This document shows, piece by piece, positions 20,976-29,712 of a stretch of 33,189 bases of DNA. Where the stretch lies: the NCBI RefSeq assembly GCF_001808555.1, contig NZ_KV793777.1, positions 20,669 through 53,857 on the forward strand, written 5' to 3'. The stretch comes from Porphyromonas sp. HMSC065F10. Lineage in GTDB: Bacteria > Bacteroidota > Bacteroidia > Bacteroidales > Porphyromonadaceae. A program made the translations under genes and the position numbers. The notes under the pieces are model-generated. The model saw only the letters and a list, made by a program, of their open reading frames with translations. It had not been told where the DNA came from and made no database searches. Each line of letters begins with the position of its first letter. Positions within the stretch are counted from its first letter, which is position 1.

Positions 20976-23488
20976 AGGACATAACCGCGATGCGTAAGAG
21001 TGGTCGTCTCGAGGAGGCATACGAGATGGCTCAAGCCTTGCGGGAAGCAGACCCGGGAGAGTGGGCTGATATGGCACTCTTCTGGGTCTTGCGTGATATG
21101 GTTGGGCAGCTACTCGATACTCCGACAGATGAGGGAAGGGTACGTGCGCAGGATCTATTGACTCAGATGGAGGGCCTGCAGCGGACGATGAAGGACGACA
21201 AGAATCTCGGAAAGCAGGCAATCATGAAGCTAAGGCGGATGCTGTCTCCTCACGCCTCGGACATAGCTGCCTGCTCTGAGCTCGCAAAGACAGATCCCAT
21301 CTCGGCTTTCGATCGGGCGAGCAATATAGTAGGACGACAGGGTGAGCCCTTGGATCCATCCCTGCATGAAGAGCTGGGCTGGATCTATTACCGCTACCTC
21401 AGAGCAAAAGGGGATCAGCTGGCTCCCCGTGAGGGCCCTGCTGTGTTGTGGAAATACCTCTGTCTGACGAATAAACGCCCCTCTCTCCTCCACTCTATGA
21501 TGCTTGGGCAGGCGGTGACGCTTCGTAGGCTGGGGCAGGACTTCTCTTTCTCCGGATTTCTTCAGCACTGGGGTCCCCGGATGCTCCGGAGGGAGGATCT
21601 GCAGCCCACTCGGGATGGTAATGGAGGCACCTTCCCCTCTCTGCTCTCAAGAGTCTGCGACCAGCTTGCCCAGGAGGGTACACCATTGATTGAGGAGCTC
21701 GCTGAGGGAGCAGTGTGTCCCCCTCGGAATATAGCTGATATGCAGCGCAAGTGGTGGTTTTGGACGCTCTATAACATCAAGAAGGAGGAGGGCTGGTCCG
21801 GAAAGTTTGCCCAGGCAGCTATGACCTATGCGATGCGCTATGGCCAGTACGAGGCTACCCACTGGCATCTGGAGATTATGTCTCTTGTCGCGCGAGACTT
21901 TGATGCGTCTCGCGCCCGATTTCTCTTAGACTTCCTCCGGGCGACAGCCGAGGTCAGTATGGGGGAGAACGCATGGCGCCCGGCTACCGGATCGGATGGC
22001 AAGTCATATCCCCCACATGCGGTAACTTTCGCCAAGGCCTGCTACGAGGCACTTAAGAGTCTTCCTCCGTCACAGCGTGATCCCGACTTGATAGCCACGC
22101 TGAGTCGGCTCTATGACGAGATGGAGAGCCATCGCGCCGGAGATGAGTGGACTGCCCGCTACAGAGCTTTCCTCTCCCTCTGGTCGGGGAGTGTCGAGGA
22201 TGCGGCAGAGAGATTTCGTCAGCTGCTGCTGGTGCTCGGTACCAATTACTATGTGTGGCGGGAGGCTGCGGAGTCTGTCAGTGATACCACGATCAAGATT
22301 GGCCTCTTGCTCCACGCCCTCGAGCTCCAGCGTGATGACAAGTTTGTGGGGCCGATCAAGCTTGACCTTGCAGAGCTACTGGTCGGGGAGGGGTATGCTG
22401 CTGATGCTCGCAAATACCTCAGAGAGTATGTGGCTTTTAGGCAGAAAGAGGGGATGCAGGTGGATGCCCGGTGCCTCCACCTACAGCAACTCGCCCAAAG
22501 CAGAGAGGACGATAGACCTGATCGGTATGATAAGAAACAAGCTGTGACGGCTGCTATGGAGTACGTTTACTCTGACTATCAGTGGGAGGACTTTGTGGTT
22601 GTATCGCAATATGAGGTCAAGGGTAAAGAGAGGGTGAAGCTGGTGTCCGGCGACCGCTCTTTCTCCATCAGACCCGTACAATTAAGCATAGGGAAGAAGA
22701 GTGTCCCCCTTGGGACTGTGGTCAGGTGTCGCTGTATCGCTGAGGAGGCTACTGATCCAGCATCCGACGAGGGAGTAAGACTGAGACCTCTGATGATGAA
22801 AGTGACGGACCAGCCGCTCTGGAGCACCCTGCCGGAGGAGGTGGGATACATCTACCGATTTAATAAGGAGAAGCGTATTGCCTCAATAGCCTCCCCCGAT
22901 GGGGATGACTTTGTCCTATTTAATGCTGACCGAGAGTATAAGCCTGGTGACTGCCTGACCTTTAGATACTTCTATGAGTGTGTCAAGGGGGAGAAGAGAG
23001 CGAGGGTGAAATCTCCGGCTCTCTGTGATAGCCCGGAGAGTATTCTTGAGCGCTTCTCCGAGGGGATAGCAGTTGTGGATAATGTCAATCCCAAGAAGTC
23101 ACTTTTCCACATATTGCTTAGGAGCGGTATGGTACATGACAGAGTGATCCGCTACTCTGAGACAGAGCTTCGTCCCGAGATAGGGGACTCGCTTAAGATC
23201 AGGTATGCGATCATTCAGCGAGGAAAGCGGGCGGGGTCGCTGATCCCTGTCGGGATGGAGAAAACTGACGAGGTGGAAGAGTCGCTGATTAAGCCATATC
23301 ATGGAGCTATAAGCCTTAAGTATAAGAGCTCGACCGATGCTCCGGACTTCGCTTTTGTCGATGATGATATTTATGTACCCCGGTACCTCCTTGATGATCA
23401 AGACCTCGCTGACGGGGATATGGTCTCGGGGCGTGCAGTCTACTCGGACAGAGGCGGCTTCCGTGCCATTGAGCTGACGAAACAGTAG
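20963..23488 (+). CDS. TPR-like/OB-fold/Rho-CSD-like protein of the retron operon
   Basis: The 841-residue protein opens with long helical repeats (about 1-510) that look TPR-like, for example SGRLEEAYEMAQALREADP and GYAADARKYLREYVAF. The rest is beta-rich: an OB-like stretch at about 540-620, a cold-shock-like one at 628-690 (GYIYRFNKEKRIASIASPDG), another at about 701-760, and a last one at 781-841. That last segment closely resembles the RNA-binding cold-shock domain of Rho (DDDIYVPRYLLDDQDLADGDMVSG is split here as DDDIYVPRYL then DLADGDMVSG). It probably binds single-stranded nucleic acid and scaffolds partners. It overlaps the helicase gene by 13 nt and is the last gene before the terminator. 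I cannot assign an enzymatic activity. Confidence 0.75.
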   Translation: MYGVKDITAMRKSGRLEEAYEMAQALREADPGEWADMALFWVLRDMVGQLLDTPTDEGRVRAQDLLTQMEGLQRTMKDDKNLGKQAIMKLRRMLSPHASDIAACSELAKTDPISAFDRASNIVGRQGEPLDPSLHEELGWIYYRYLRAKGDQLAPREGPAVLWKYLCLTNKRPSLLHSMMLGQAVTLRRLGQDFSFSGFLQHWGPRMLRREDLQPTRDGNGGTFPSLLSRVCDQLAQEGTPLIEELAEGAVCPPRNIADMQRKWWFWTLYNIKKEEGWSGKFAQAAMTYAMRYGQYEATHWHLEIMSLVARDFDASRARFLLDFLRATAEVSMGENAWRPATGSDGKSYPPHAVTFAKACYEALKSLPPSQRDPDLIATLSRLYDEMESHRAGDEWTARYRAFLSLWSGSVEDAAERFRQLLLVLGTNYYVWREAAESVSDTTIKIGLLLHALELQRDDKFVGPIKLDLAELLVGEGYAADARKYLREYVAFRQKEGMQVDARCLHLQQLAQSREDDRPDRYDKKQAVTAAMEYVYSDYQWEDFVVVSQYEVKGKERVKLVSGDRSFSIRPVQLSIGKKSVPLGTVVRCRCIAEEATDPASDEGVRLRPLMMKVTDQPLWSTLPEEVGYIYRFNKEKRIASIASPDGDDFVLFNADREYKPGDCLTFRYFYECVKGEKRARVKSPALCDSPESILERFSEGIAVVDNVNPKKSLFHILLRSGMVHDRVIRYSETELRPEIGDSLKIRYAIIQRGKRAGSLIPVGMEKTDEVEESLIKPYHGAISLKYKSSTDAPDFAFVDDDIYVPRYLLDDQDLADGDMVSGRAVYSDRGGFRAIELTKQ

Positions 23489-23548
23489 GTCGGCCGGCTG
23501 ATCGCTTTGAGAGATGGAGACCTATCTCTGATCAATAAAGGGAGCGCA

Positions 23549-23594
23549 AAAAAGAGGCGGCATCGACCCCATATGGTCGATGCCGCCTCTTAAT
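23549..23594. terminator. Bidirectional terminator between the retron and lipoprotein operons
   Basis: AAGAGGCGGCATCGACC (23552-23568) pairs perfectly over 17 bp with GGTCGATGCCGCCTCTT (23575-23591). The A-run on its left gives a T-run for the minus strand, and TTAATATAA follows on the plus strand. It ends both the plus-strand retron operon and the minus-strand lipoprotein operon. Confidence 0.9.
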
Positions 23595-23613
23595 ATAAGG
23601 TCTCGCGGGAGGA

Positions 23614-25383
23614 TTACTCTACACCATTAATCACCGTCCAGCCCTTAGCGGCAGCTGCGGAGGTGTCCGCATCGGCAGAACCGGGGTTCTCTGAGATGTC
23701 AAGGGAGTACATCCAGTTGTAGTATCTCTGACCTGCTTTATTGAGATGCAACATAAAGGACTGAAGTGCGAGCTTATCGAGCTTGTTGCCCTTCAAGCTG
23801 CCTATCCAGAGATCCTTGAAAGACGCGGGACAAGTGATGGAGGTGAGACCATTCTCCTCCAGGAAGAGCATTATCGTATTGGGTGCCGTACTGATGTCAA
23901 TTGTCTTGAGCCCCGGATTGCCTGATACGATCACAGACTGTAGGGTCTTGCCATCGGTCGGTAGGGTGATGGTCTCTGTGCCATTGGCCACCCACTCTAG
24001 CTCCTTCAGTCTCTTCAGACCGGAGAGGTCTCCAGACTTGATCTGACCATTGTAGACCACTAAGGTGCTGAGCGGGCTGTTGTCGCTGACCTCGAGAGAG
24101 GTGAGCCAATTGATCATCTCCTTATCCTTGTTGGATACACCGGAGACGGCAAAGCCACTGATGTCACCATGGATCGTGAGGGTGGTCTCGGTCGGCTTGT
24201 AGAGGGTCATATTATCCTTGCGGAGGTCATACTGAAACTCTGTGATCGCCTCTCCGGGGTCAAAGGTGCCGTTGGCATTGAGATCAATCCACGCGGTACT
24301 CTCAGCCTCCTGGCTGCTCGGGCTGATGGAGAGAAGAATCCCTTCAGAGGGGACGTCGTTGAGGGTAAACTTGATCGTTGGCAGATCGCTCGGCGGCTCC
24401 TTATCAAAGGGAGCAACAAGCTTAAGCTCCGTGCCGCTCCACTCGGCGTAGAGGTTGTATGCCCTCCCCGGCTGCATGGCACCGCTGCGTGCCGGGCGGG
24501 TATTGGTGGAGATGATCTCCTTACGTCCATCTGCATCGTAGGCCACGAGGCTTACCTCAGGAGTGCTCCCCGTATTGGCACGGAACCAGAAGCCGAGGTG
24601 CTGCGTCTCTCCCGGTGCAATCGTCACATCGGGGTAGGTGACTGCAGTCATGTAGTCGACGGGAGCCTCCTTCAGGTTCATGATGTTGAGGTAGGGGATC
24701 CGGGCGTTGCCCACGAAGGGCAGTGAGCCCTTGTGGTAAAACTCGGTGACCTTGTCCGCCGGACGAACTGCCATCCCCGCCAGACGCCAAGGCTTGTCGG
24801 AGCTGTTCTTAAGCGTTACGACAGCAAGAGAGCCGAGGTGGACAAAGTCCGCCTTGATCTCCTTGTCAAAGACGGAGACCTCCTTGGTGCAGAAGTAGAC
24901 CGGCACGTAGCCGTCCTGATTATTGGAGTACTTGGTCAGCTCGTAGAGAGGTCGTGCTCCTACGCCGACCATGAGCCGACCATTCTTGAGGAGTATGTTC
25001 TGAGCCACGATGCCGTAGAGGTCAAACTTCTTATCCGCATCGATCCCCTTTGGCAGGGTTACCTCGAAGGTGCAGTACTCTCCCTTCGTCTCAAGTATCT
25101 CTACTCCTCGCTGGAGTCTTACCTTGCCCTCTTGGACGAAGGCGATATTGAGGTCAAACATCCCCTCATTCCACTTCAGGATGATGCCCTTGCTATTGCG
25201 GTCCTTGATGATGGATCGGGTCTCCGGGGAGGGTCCTGCGGTGATGCGGAGGGTGTAGGTCTGACCATCACTTGAGGGCGTCTCCTCTGGGGTATTGATC
25301 GACCTGTCCGTACAGGCTGATAGCGCCAGTATGATGAGCGACAGCAGCAGGGAGAGGCTTATCTTTCTATTTATCATAGTCAT
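23614..25383 (-). CDS. Lipoprotein with LRR-like C-terminus (paralogue 3)
   Basis: The 589-residue protein has a lipoprotein signal ending LSAC (lipid Cys at about 24). Its N-terminal ~330 residues share a layout with the two genes before it in the operon: a VTLPKGI.../DLYGIVA block, a FVHLGSLAVVTLKNSSDKPW block and a GRAYNLYAEWSGTEL block. A calcium-loop-like segment WIDLNANGTFDPGEAI follows, and then LRR-like text (LEVSDNSPLSTLVVYNG, KTIDISTAPNTIMLFLEENGLTSI, SLDISENP). It should be exported and lipid-anchored, probably at the surface. Its function is unknown; adhesion or binding is plausible. The second Met (codon 3) is an alternative start. It is the last gene of the operon, 39 nt after its neighbour. 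Confidence 0.85.
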   Translation of the reverse strand: MTMINRKISLSLLLSLIILALSACTDRSINTPEETPSSDGQTYTLRITAGPSPETRSIIKDRNSKGIILKWNEGMFDLNIAFVQEGKVRLQRGVEILETKGEYCTFEVTLPKGIDADKKFDLYGIVAQNILLKNGRLMVGVGARPLYELTKYSNNQDGYVPVYFCTKEVSVFDKEIKADFVHLGSLAVVTLKNSSDKPWRLAGMAVRPADKVTEFYHKGSLPFVGNARIPYLNIMNLKEAPVDYMTAVTYPDVTIAPGETQHLGFWFRANTGSTPEVSLVAYDADGRKEIISTNTRPARSGAMQPGRAYNLYAEWSGTELKLVAPFDKEPPSDLPTIKFTLNDVPSEGILLSISPSSQEAESTAWIDLNANGTFDPGEAITEFQYDLRKDNMTLYKPTETTLTIHGDISGFAVSGVSNKDKEMINWLTSLEVSDNSPLSTLVVYNGQIKSGDLSGLKRLKELEWVANGTETITLPTDGKTLQSVIVSGNPGLKTIDISTAPNTIMLFLEENGLTSITCPASFKDLWIGSLKGNKLDKLALQSFMLHLNKAGQRYYNWMYSLDISENPGSADADTSAAAAKGWTVINGVE

Positions 25384-25422
25384 ATATATTGTTCGTTGTG
25401 AGGAAAAAGACTCACCGGATCA

Positions 25423-27867
25423 TTACCAGTCCTCGCCCTCCATATTGGGTCTGCGGGCGGGGTGGTTGCTGATGCTGTTGCGGGCATCGACTCTCCAGTT
25501 CTTACTCCGTGCAATGGAGTACATACCTGAGCCGGAGCCGGGGTTATCGGCGATGAAGAGCTGACCGGGAGACTTGCCGGTGCGGTCGGGGAGGTAGTTC
25601 AGCAGCTTGTTGATGGTCTCGGCAGTGAGCTGGTTACCGATGAGCTCGACATACTTCAGACCCTTTGCCCCGGAGAGGTCGATCGTCTTCAGTTTGTTGC
25701 CTGAGGCGATCAGTCGCTCCAGCTTGGTCATCTTGCTCAGGTCGACCTGCTCGCTGGTCCAGTCCCAGCCTTGGATATTGAGGTATGTGAGACCGGTCAT
25801 CTGATCAAAAGAAGGCACATCGTACGGTATATTCATCTGGCGGATGATAGATCCGGAGTTACCCAGGTCGAGGACCTTAAGACCGGCAGGATTGGATAAG
25901 AATGGCAGCTTCTTGGTATTGATGAGGAGGAGCATTGGATTATCTGCCAGTAGCAGGGTCTCAAGCTTGGGATACATTGCTGAGATGCACGCTGATATCC
26001 CCGTACCAGAGAAGTTAAGGTGCCTAATCTCAGTATTTACATTGTCGGAGCCTCCCCAGTAATACTTCACCTGCCCATACGAGACTGTCAGTGAGGTGAT
26101 GTGTCCGTAGATGATGAGTTGGTTGGTGGTAGCCTTGACCAAGTTGGTGCTGGTGGAGCCAAAGTTCTCAATCTTCTCACCCTCGTTCAGCGTTCCGTTG
26201 CCATTGAGGTCGATCCAGACGTTGTCACGCTCTGCCGGATCAGCCTCCACGGAGAAGGCAAGAGTGAAAGGTGGCTCGCCGGAAAGCTCCATATAATTCT
26301 GGGGGAGGTCGCTTCGCACAATAGGCACATCGACGCTCCAGCCTTTGTTGAGAGCCTTCTTGAGGTCGATTTCCACGCCCTTTTCCTCCAGTCCGGGATT
26401 ACCCGAAATTTGGAGCAGCAGATGGTGTACATCGTCGGGCTTCACTCCGGAACGGTCAGGGAGTTGATCGATGATCTTATTGATCACGCCGGCAGAGAGT
26501 TTATTGTTGCGTATATCCAGATCGTAGAGGGCGGCAACGGGGCTGATCTCCACATCGGTCAGATGTTGCTTGGAGAGCTGCAGATCCTCAAAGGCACCGC
26601 GGAAGGAGATCCTCGGCTGGGAGACGGTGTACTCCATGGCGCCGAAAGACTTGGTAATCGCCTCACCGGGATCCTTGACGTTATTATCATTAAGATCCAC
26701 GTAGGCCGCATCACGACTGCTGTAGTCCAGGTAGGCAGAGACGGTGATGGGGCTGCCCACCGGGATATCCGTGGTGATGGTGACATACTGCGTCTTGCGC
26801 TCCTCCTTCTCCCGATCCAGGGCGACGATATGCTCGCCGTCCCAGTAGCCGTAGCCGATGTAGGCAATACCACTCTTCATCGGTCCCTTGCGCGCCGGGA
26901 TCAAGCCCTCTGAGGTGACGATGGAGGAGTAGGATCCTGCGGCGAGTGTCAGCTCGGGGATCTGTGTTACGTCGGGTCGCGGCATTACCCAGGTCATGTA
27001 GAGACCGGTCTCTCCGGGTGCAAGTGCTTTGGGTCTGGACAGGAAGCTCTGGTAGGGAGATGACTGAGACAACTCCAGCACCTCTCCCGTCATCAGGTCG
27101 ATAAAGGGATACCTGGTCCCCACGCCGGAGCGGAAGCCACCATTGTAGACGTAGTCTTTCTTCGTCCGTGTGCCTGGCTCCGAGAAGGTGACGGGATCGC
27201 GGAAGGGCTTGTCGCTCCTATTCTCGAGGACGACCACCTCGTAGGCTCCGATGTGCTCAAAGTCTCCCTCCACCTTGGTCATGTCGGTCTCGGCAGGGAC
27301 GATCCCCTTGAGACGGAAGATCACAGGGGCATTGAAGTCCTCTATCCGGCATCCATTGTAGGACGAGGCGGGCATCAGTGCGAGCGCCCGACCCTTCAGC
27401 TCCGGGGCGAGGATATTCTCATCGAAGTGATCCTTGTCGTAGAAGACCATATTTGGTCCCTTGAAACTGCTCTGGTTGATGCCGCTGTAGCCTACGAGGT
27501 CGATCGGCTTGCTTTGGTCAATCTCTGCGGGTAGGGTGATGCTGAGCGTGCCTACCTTGCCGTCCTCGGAGAGCGTGGCGAAGGAAACCTCACCGAGAGG
27601 GAAGAGCTTGCCCTCCTGGGAGGCAAAGAGTAGGACTTTGTCGTTTGCCTTGAAGCGAACGAGGAAGTCCTTCGAGTCCTCCATCTGAGACATGACGGCA
27701 CGGAGAGAGGTGTCCTCTCCGGGGGCATTCACCTTAATCGTCAGGGTAGATCCATCCGTGGTGTCTGCGTCTGTGGGGCGTAAGCTCTCCTGCGTGCAGC
27801 CTGCGAGAGCTAATAGAATAGGGAGCAGGGTCAGTAGACCTGCATATATCTTTTTATTCATAGTCAT
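25423..27867 (-). CDS. Lipoprotein with two Ca-loop-like segments and LRR-like C-terminus (paralogue 2)
   Basis: The 814-residue protein begins with a lipoprotein signal ending LAGC (Cys at about 24). I chose ATG 27867 because it leaves a 10-nt gap to the upstream stop codon and gives a clean signal; the frame is open to 27900. It shares the N-terminal module of its neighbours (SITLPAEIDQSKPIDLVGYSG, FEHIGAYEVVVLENRSDKPF, GIAYIGYGYWDG). Two DxNxN-type loops follow (YVDLNDNNVKDPGEAI and WIDLNGNGTLNEGEKI), each leading into LRR-like text (LYDLDIRNNKLS, LERLIASGNKLKTIDLSGAKGLKYVELIGNQL). It looks like a doubled version of the downstream gene's C-terminus. It is a surface lipoprotein of unknown ligand. 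Confidence 0.85.
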   Translation of the reverse strand: MTMNKKIYAGLLTLLPILLALAGCTQESLRPTDADTTDGSTLTIKVNAPGEDTSLRAVMSQMEDSKDFLVRFKANDKVLLFASQEGKLFPLGEVSFATLSEDGKVGTLSITLPAEIDQSKPIDLVGYSGINQSSFKGPNMVFYDKDHFDENILAPELKGRALALMPASSYNGCRIEDFNAPVIFRLKGIVPAETDMTKVEGDFEHIGAYEVVVLENRSDKPFRDPVTFSEPGTRTKKDYVYNGGFRSGVGTRYPFIDLMTGEVLELSQSSPYQSFLSRPKALAPGETGLYMTWVMPRPDVTQIPELTLAAGSYSSIVTSEGLIPARKGPMKSGIAYIGYGYWDGEHIVALDREKEERKTQYVTITTDIPVGSPITVSAYLDYSSRDAAYVDLNDNNVKDPGEAITKSFGAMEYTVSQPRISFRGAFEDLQLSKQHLTDVEISPVAALYDLDIRNNKLSAGVINKIIDQLPDRSGVKPDDVHHLLLQISGNPGLEEKGVEIDLKKALNKGWSVDVPIVRSDLPQNYMELSGEPPFTLAFSVEADPAERDNVWIDLNGNGTLNEGEKIENFGSTSTNLVKATTNQLIIYGHITSLTVSYGQVKYYWGGSDNVNTEIRHLNFSGTGISACISAMYPKLETLLLADNPMLLLINTKKLPFLSNPAGLKVLDLGNSGSIIRQMNIPYDVPSFDQMTGLTYLNIQGWDWTSEQVDLSKMTKLERLIASGNKLKTIDLSGAKGLKYVELIGNQLTAETINKLLNYLPDRTGKSPGQLFIADNPGSGSGMYSIARSKNWRVDARNSISNHPARRPNMEGEDW

Positions 27868-27877
27868 GGGAAGAGGA

Positions 27878-29698
27878 TTAAATTTCGACACCGGGGACAT
27901 CTGGTACGCCCTTTGTCTCCTTTACGGTGATGGTGCAGGTAGCCGTCTTGCCGTTAGTCGTCTTGACGGTGATGGTTGCATCACCGGGGGCGACACCGGT
28001 CACACGTCCGTCCGTTACTATGGCAATGTCGGAGTTGGAGGAGGTCCACTCCAGCCTTTGGTCGGTCGCGCCGGTTGGCTCGATGGTAGCCGTAAGTTGC
28101 AGAGACTTTCCGACTTTGATCGTAGCTGCGGTCTTGTCGAGTGTTACGGCGGTTACCTCGATCACCTTGTCAGAGACAGTGATGACTAAGGTTACTTTGG
28201 CACCACTGGTGGCAGTACCGGTGATGGTGGCGGTACCGGCTCCCTTGGCCGTTACTCGACCGCTGGCATCTACAGTTGCCACGCCTTGGTTAGAGGAGCT
28301 CCACGAGATGTGGGTGTTGGTCGCATCTGCCGGCTCGATCGTCGGATTGAGATCCATCGTCCCTCCGATGGTCATCGAAGCTTCCGTTGTGGGGAGGGTG
28401 ATCTTGGTCACAGGGATCTCCTCCACGGTCACCGTAGCCTTAGCTGTCAGACCATTGGCGGTCTTTGCAGTAATCTCGGCAGTGCCTGCTTTGACTCCGG
28501 TCACCACACCGTCTGAGACCGTTGCCACAGTCTCATCGGAGGAGCTCCAGGTGACATTCTTATTGGTGGCATCCGCCGGCTCGATCGTGGGTGTGAGGGT
28601 TATTGTCTTGCCCACCTTGATCGTAAGCTTGCTTTGGTCGAGTGTGATGGCGGTCGGCTCGATGGTCGTCACCTCACCGATGGTCACCTTGGTGCCGTCC
28701 CATGAGCCGGAGACCACATAAGCCTTGCCGATCTCCATAGGGAAGTCCTTGGCTGCAATCTTCTGATCGGATACTACCCAGTTGCGACCATTCTGATAAG
28801 CAAGCTCCAGATCCGGCACAGTAACCTTAGCATTGGGCACGTACCAAGTGACCATCGCTACGGTTGCTCCTGGATCTAGGTTTTTGAGCATTGCAAATGG
28901 CTGTCTTGGGTTTGCATCTTTAGTGTAGATGATCTCACCGGTTGTAAAGTTCATATGCGGATAAGTCATGGAGTAATCCGTCATATTCATCTCCATTTTA
29001 AGTGCCCATGAGCGCCAGCCCCCATACTTGGAGGTACGACCCTTCTGGGAAAGACCTACGCGTGGTCTGATGGGCGCATCGGAGTTGTTTGTGAAGAAGA
29101 TCACCTCGTAGCATCCGAAGTGCTTAAACTTCACAAACCTCTCGGTCCGCTCAGTCTCCGATGGGATAATCCCCTTCTCGTGAAACATCACCGGAGCGGA
29201 GAATTCGTCCAAAGCGATCGGTCCATAGGACTCGGCACTGACTAAGATCTTATCACCCTCGATCAGCATGCGATCTCTTTTGACTTCAGTGCCACTCTTG
29301 TACCCAAAGTCGGCCGGTCCATCGTAGGCAATCAGGTCGATCGGCTTGGTCTCGTCGACACCGGCAGGCAGCTCAAAGGTGAGTGTGGCACGCTTGCCAC
29401 CCTCCTCCACGCCGGCAAAGCCGACATTAGCGAGGTCGTAGAGCTTGCCGTCCTGCCAGACGAAGAGAGCGATGTCGTCATCCTTCTTGAAGGTCGCCTT
29501 GAGCACCGGGTCTCCTGACTCTCCCGACAGGTGGGCGCGGAGTGATGGGTCGGCATCAGGCGCCACGACGGTGAGGGACATTGTGTACCCTCCTGTGGCA
29601 TCTGCATTGTCCGGCTCCGGTGTCTGTGCTTCCTGCCGGCAGGAGGCAAGTGCAAGGAGCAGTAGCGCAGTAAAGATATAGGATATATTTTGTCTCAT
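27878..29698 (-). CDS. Lipoprotein with three BIG2 domains (paralogue 1)
   Basis: The 606-residue protein has a lipoprotein signal (MRQNISYIFTALLLLALASC, lipid Cys at 20). The first ~340 residues carry the same module as the next two genes (TFELPAGVDETKPIDLIAYDG, FKHFGCYEVIFFTNNSDAPI, GKAYVVSGSWDGTKV). The C-terminal part is three bacterial Ig-like group 2 domains at about 350-430, 433-510 and 515-595, each with the VTWSSSDETVATV / GVVTGVKAGTAEIT pattern. BIG2 domains act as stalks or adhesive modules outside the cell. It lies 14 nt after the collagen-like lipoprotein gene and 10 nt before the next, in the same operon. Its ligand is unknown. Confidence 0.87.
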   Translation of the reverse strand: MRQNISYIFTALLLLALASCRQEAQTPEPDNADATGGYTMSLTVVAPDADPSLRAHLSGESGDPVLKATFKKDDDIALFVWQDGKLYDLANVGFAGVEEGGKRATLTFELPAGVDETKPIDLIAYDGPADFGYKSGTEVKRDRMLIEGDKILVSAESYGPIALDEFSAPVMFHEKGIIPSETERTERFVKFKHFGCYEVIFFTNNSDAPIRPRVGLSQKGRTSKYGGWRSWALKMEMNMTDYSMTYPHMNFTTGEIIYTKDANPRQPFAMLKNLDPGATVAMVTWYVPNAKVTVPDLELAYQNGRNWVVSDQKIAAKDFPMEIGKAYVVSGSWDGTKVTIGEVTTIEPTAITLDQSKLTIKVGKTITLTPTIEPADATNKNVTWSSSDETVATVSDGVVTGVKAGTAEITAKTANGLTAKATVTVEEIPVTKITLPTTEASMTIGGTMDLNPTIEPADATNTHISWSSSNQGVATVDASGRVTAKGAGTATITGTATSGAKVTLVITVSDKVIEVTAVTLDKTAATIKVGKSLQLTATIEPTGATDQRLEWTSSNSDIAIVTDGRVTGVAPGDATITVKTTNGKTATCTITVKETKGVPDVPGVEI

Positions 29699-29712
29699 AA
29701 TAGTGTATTCAT

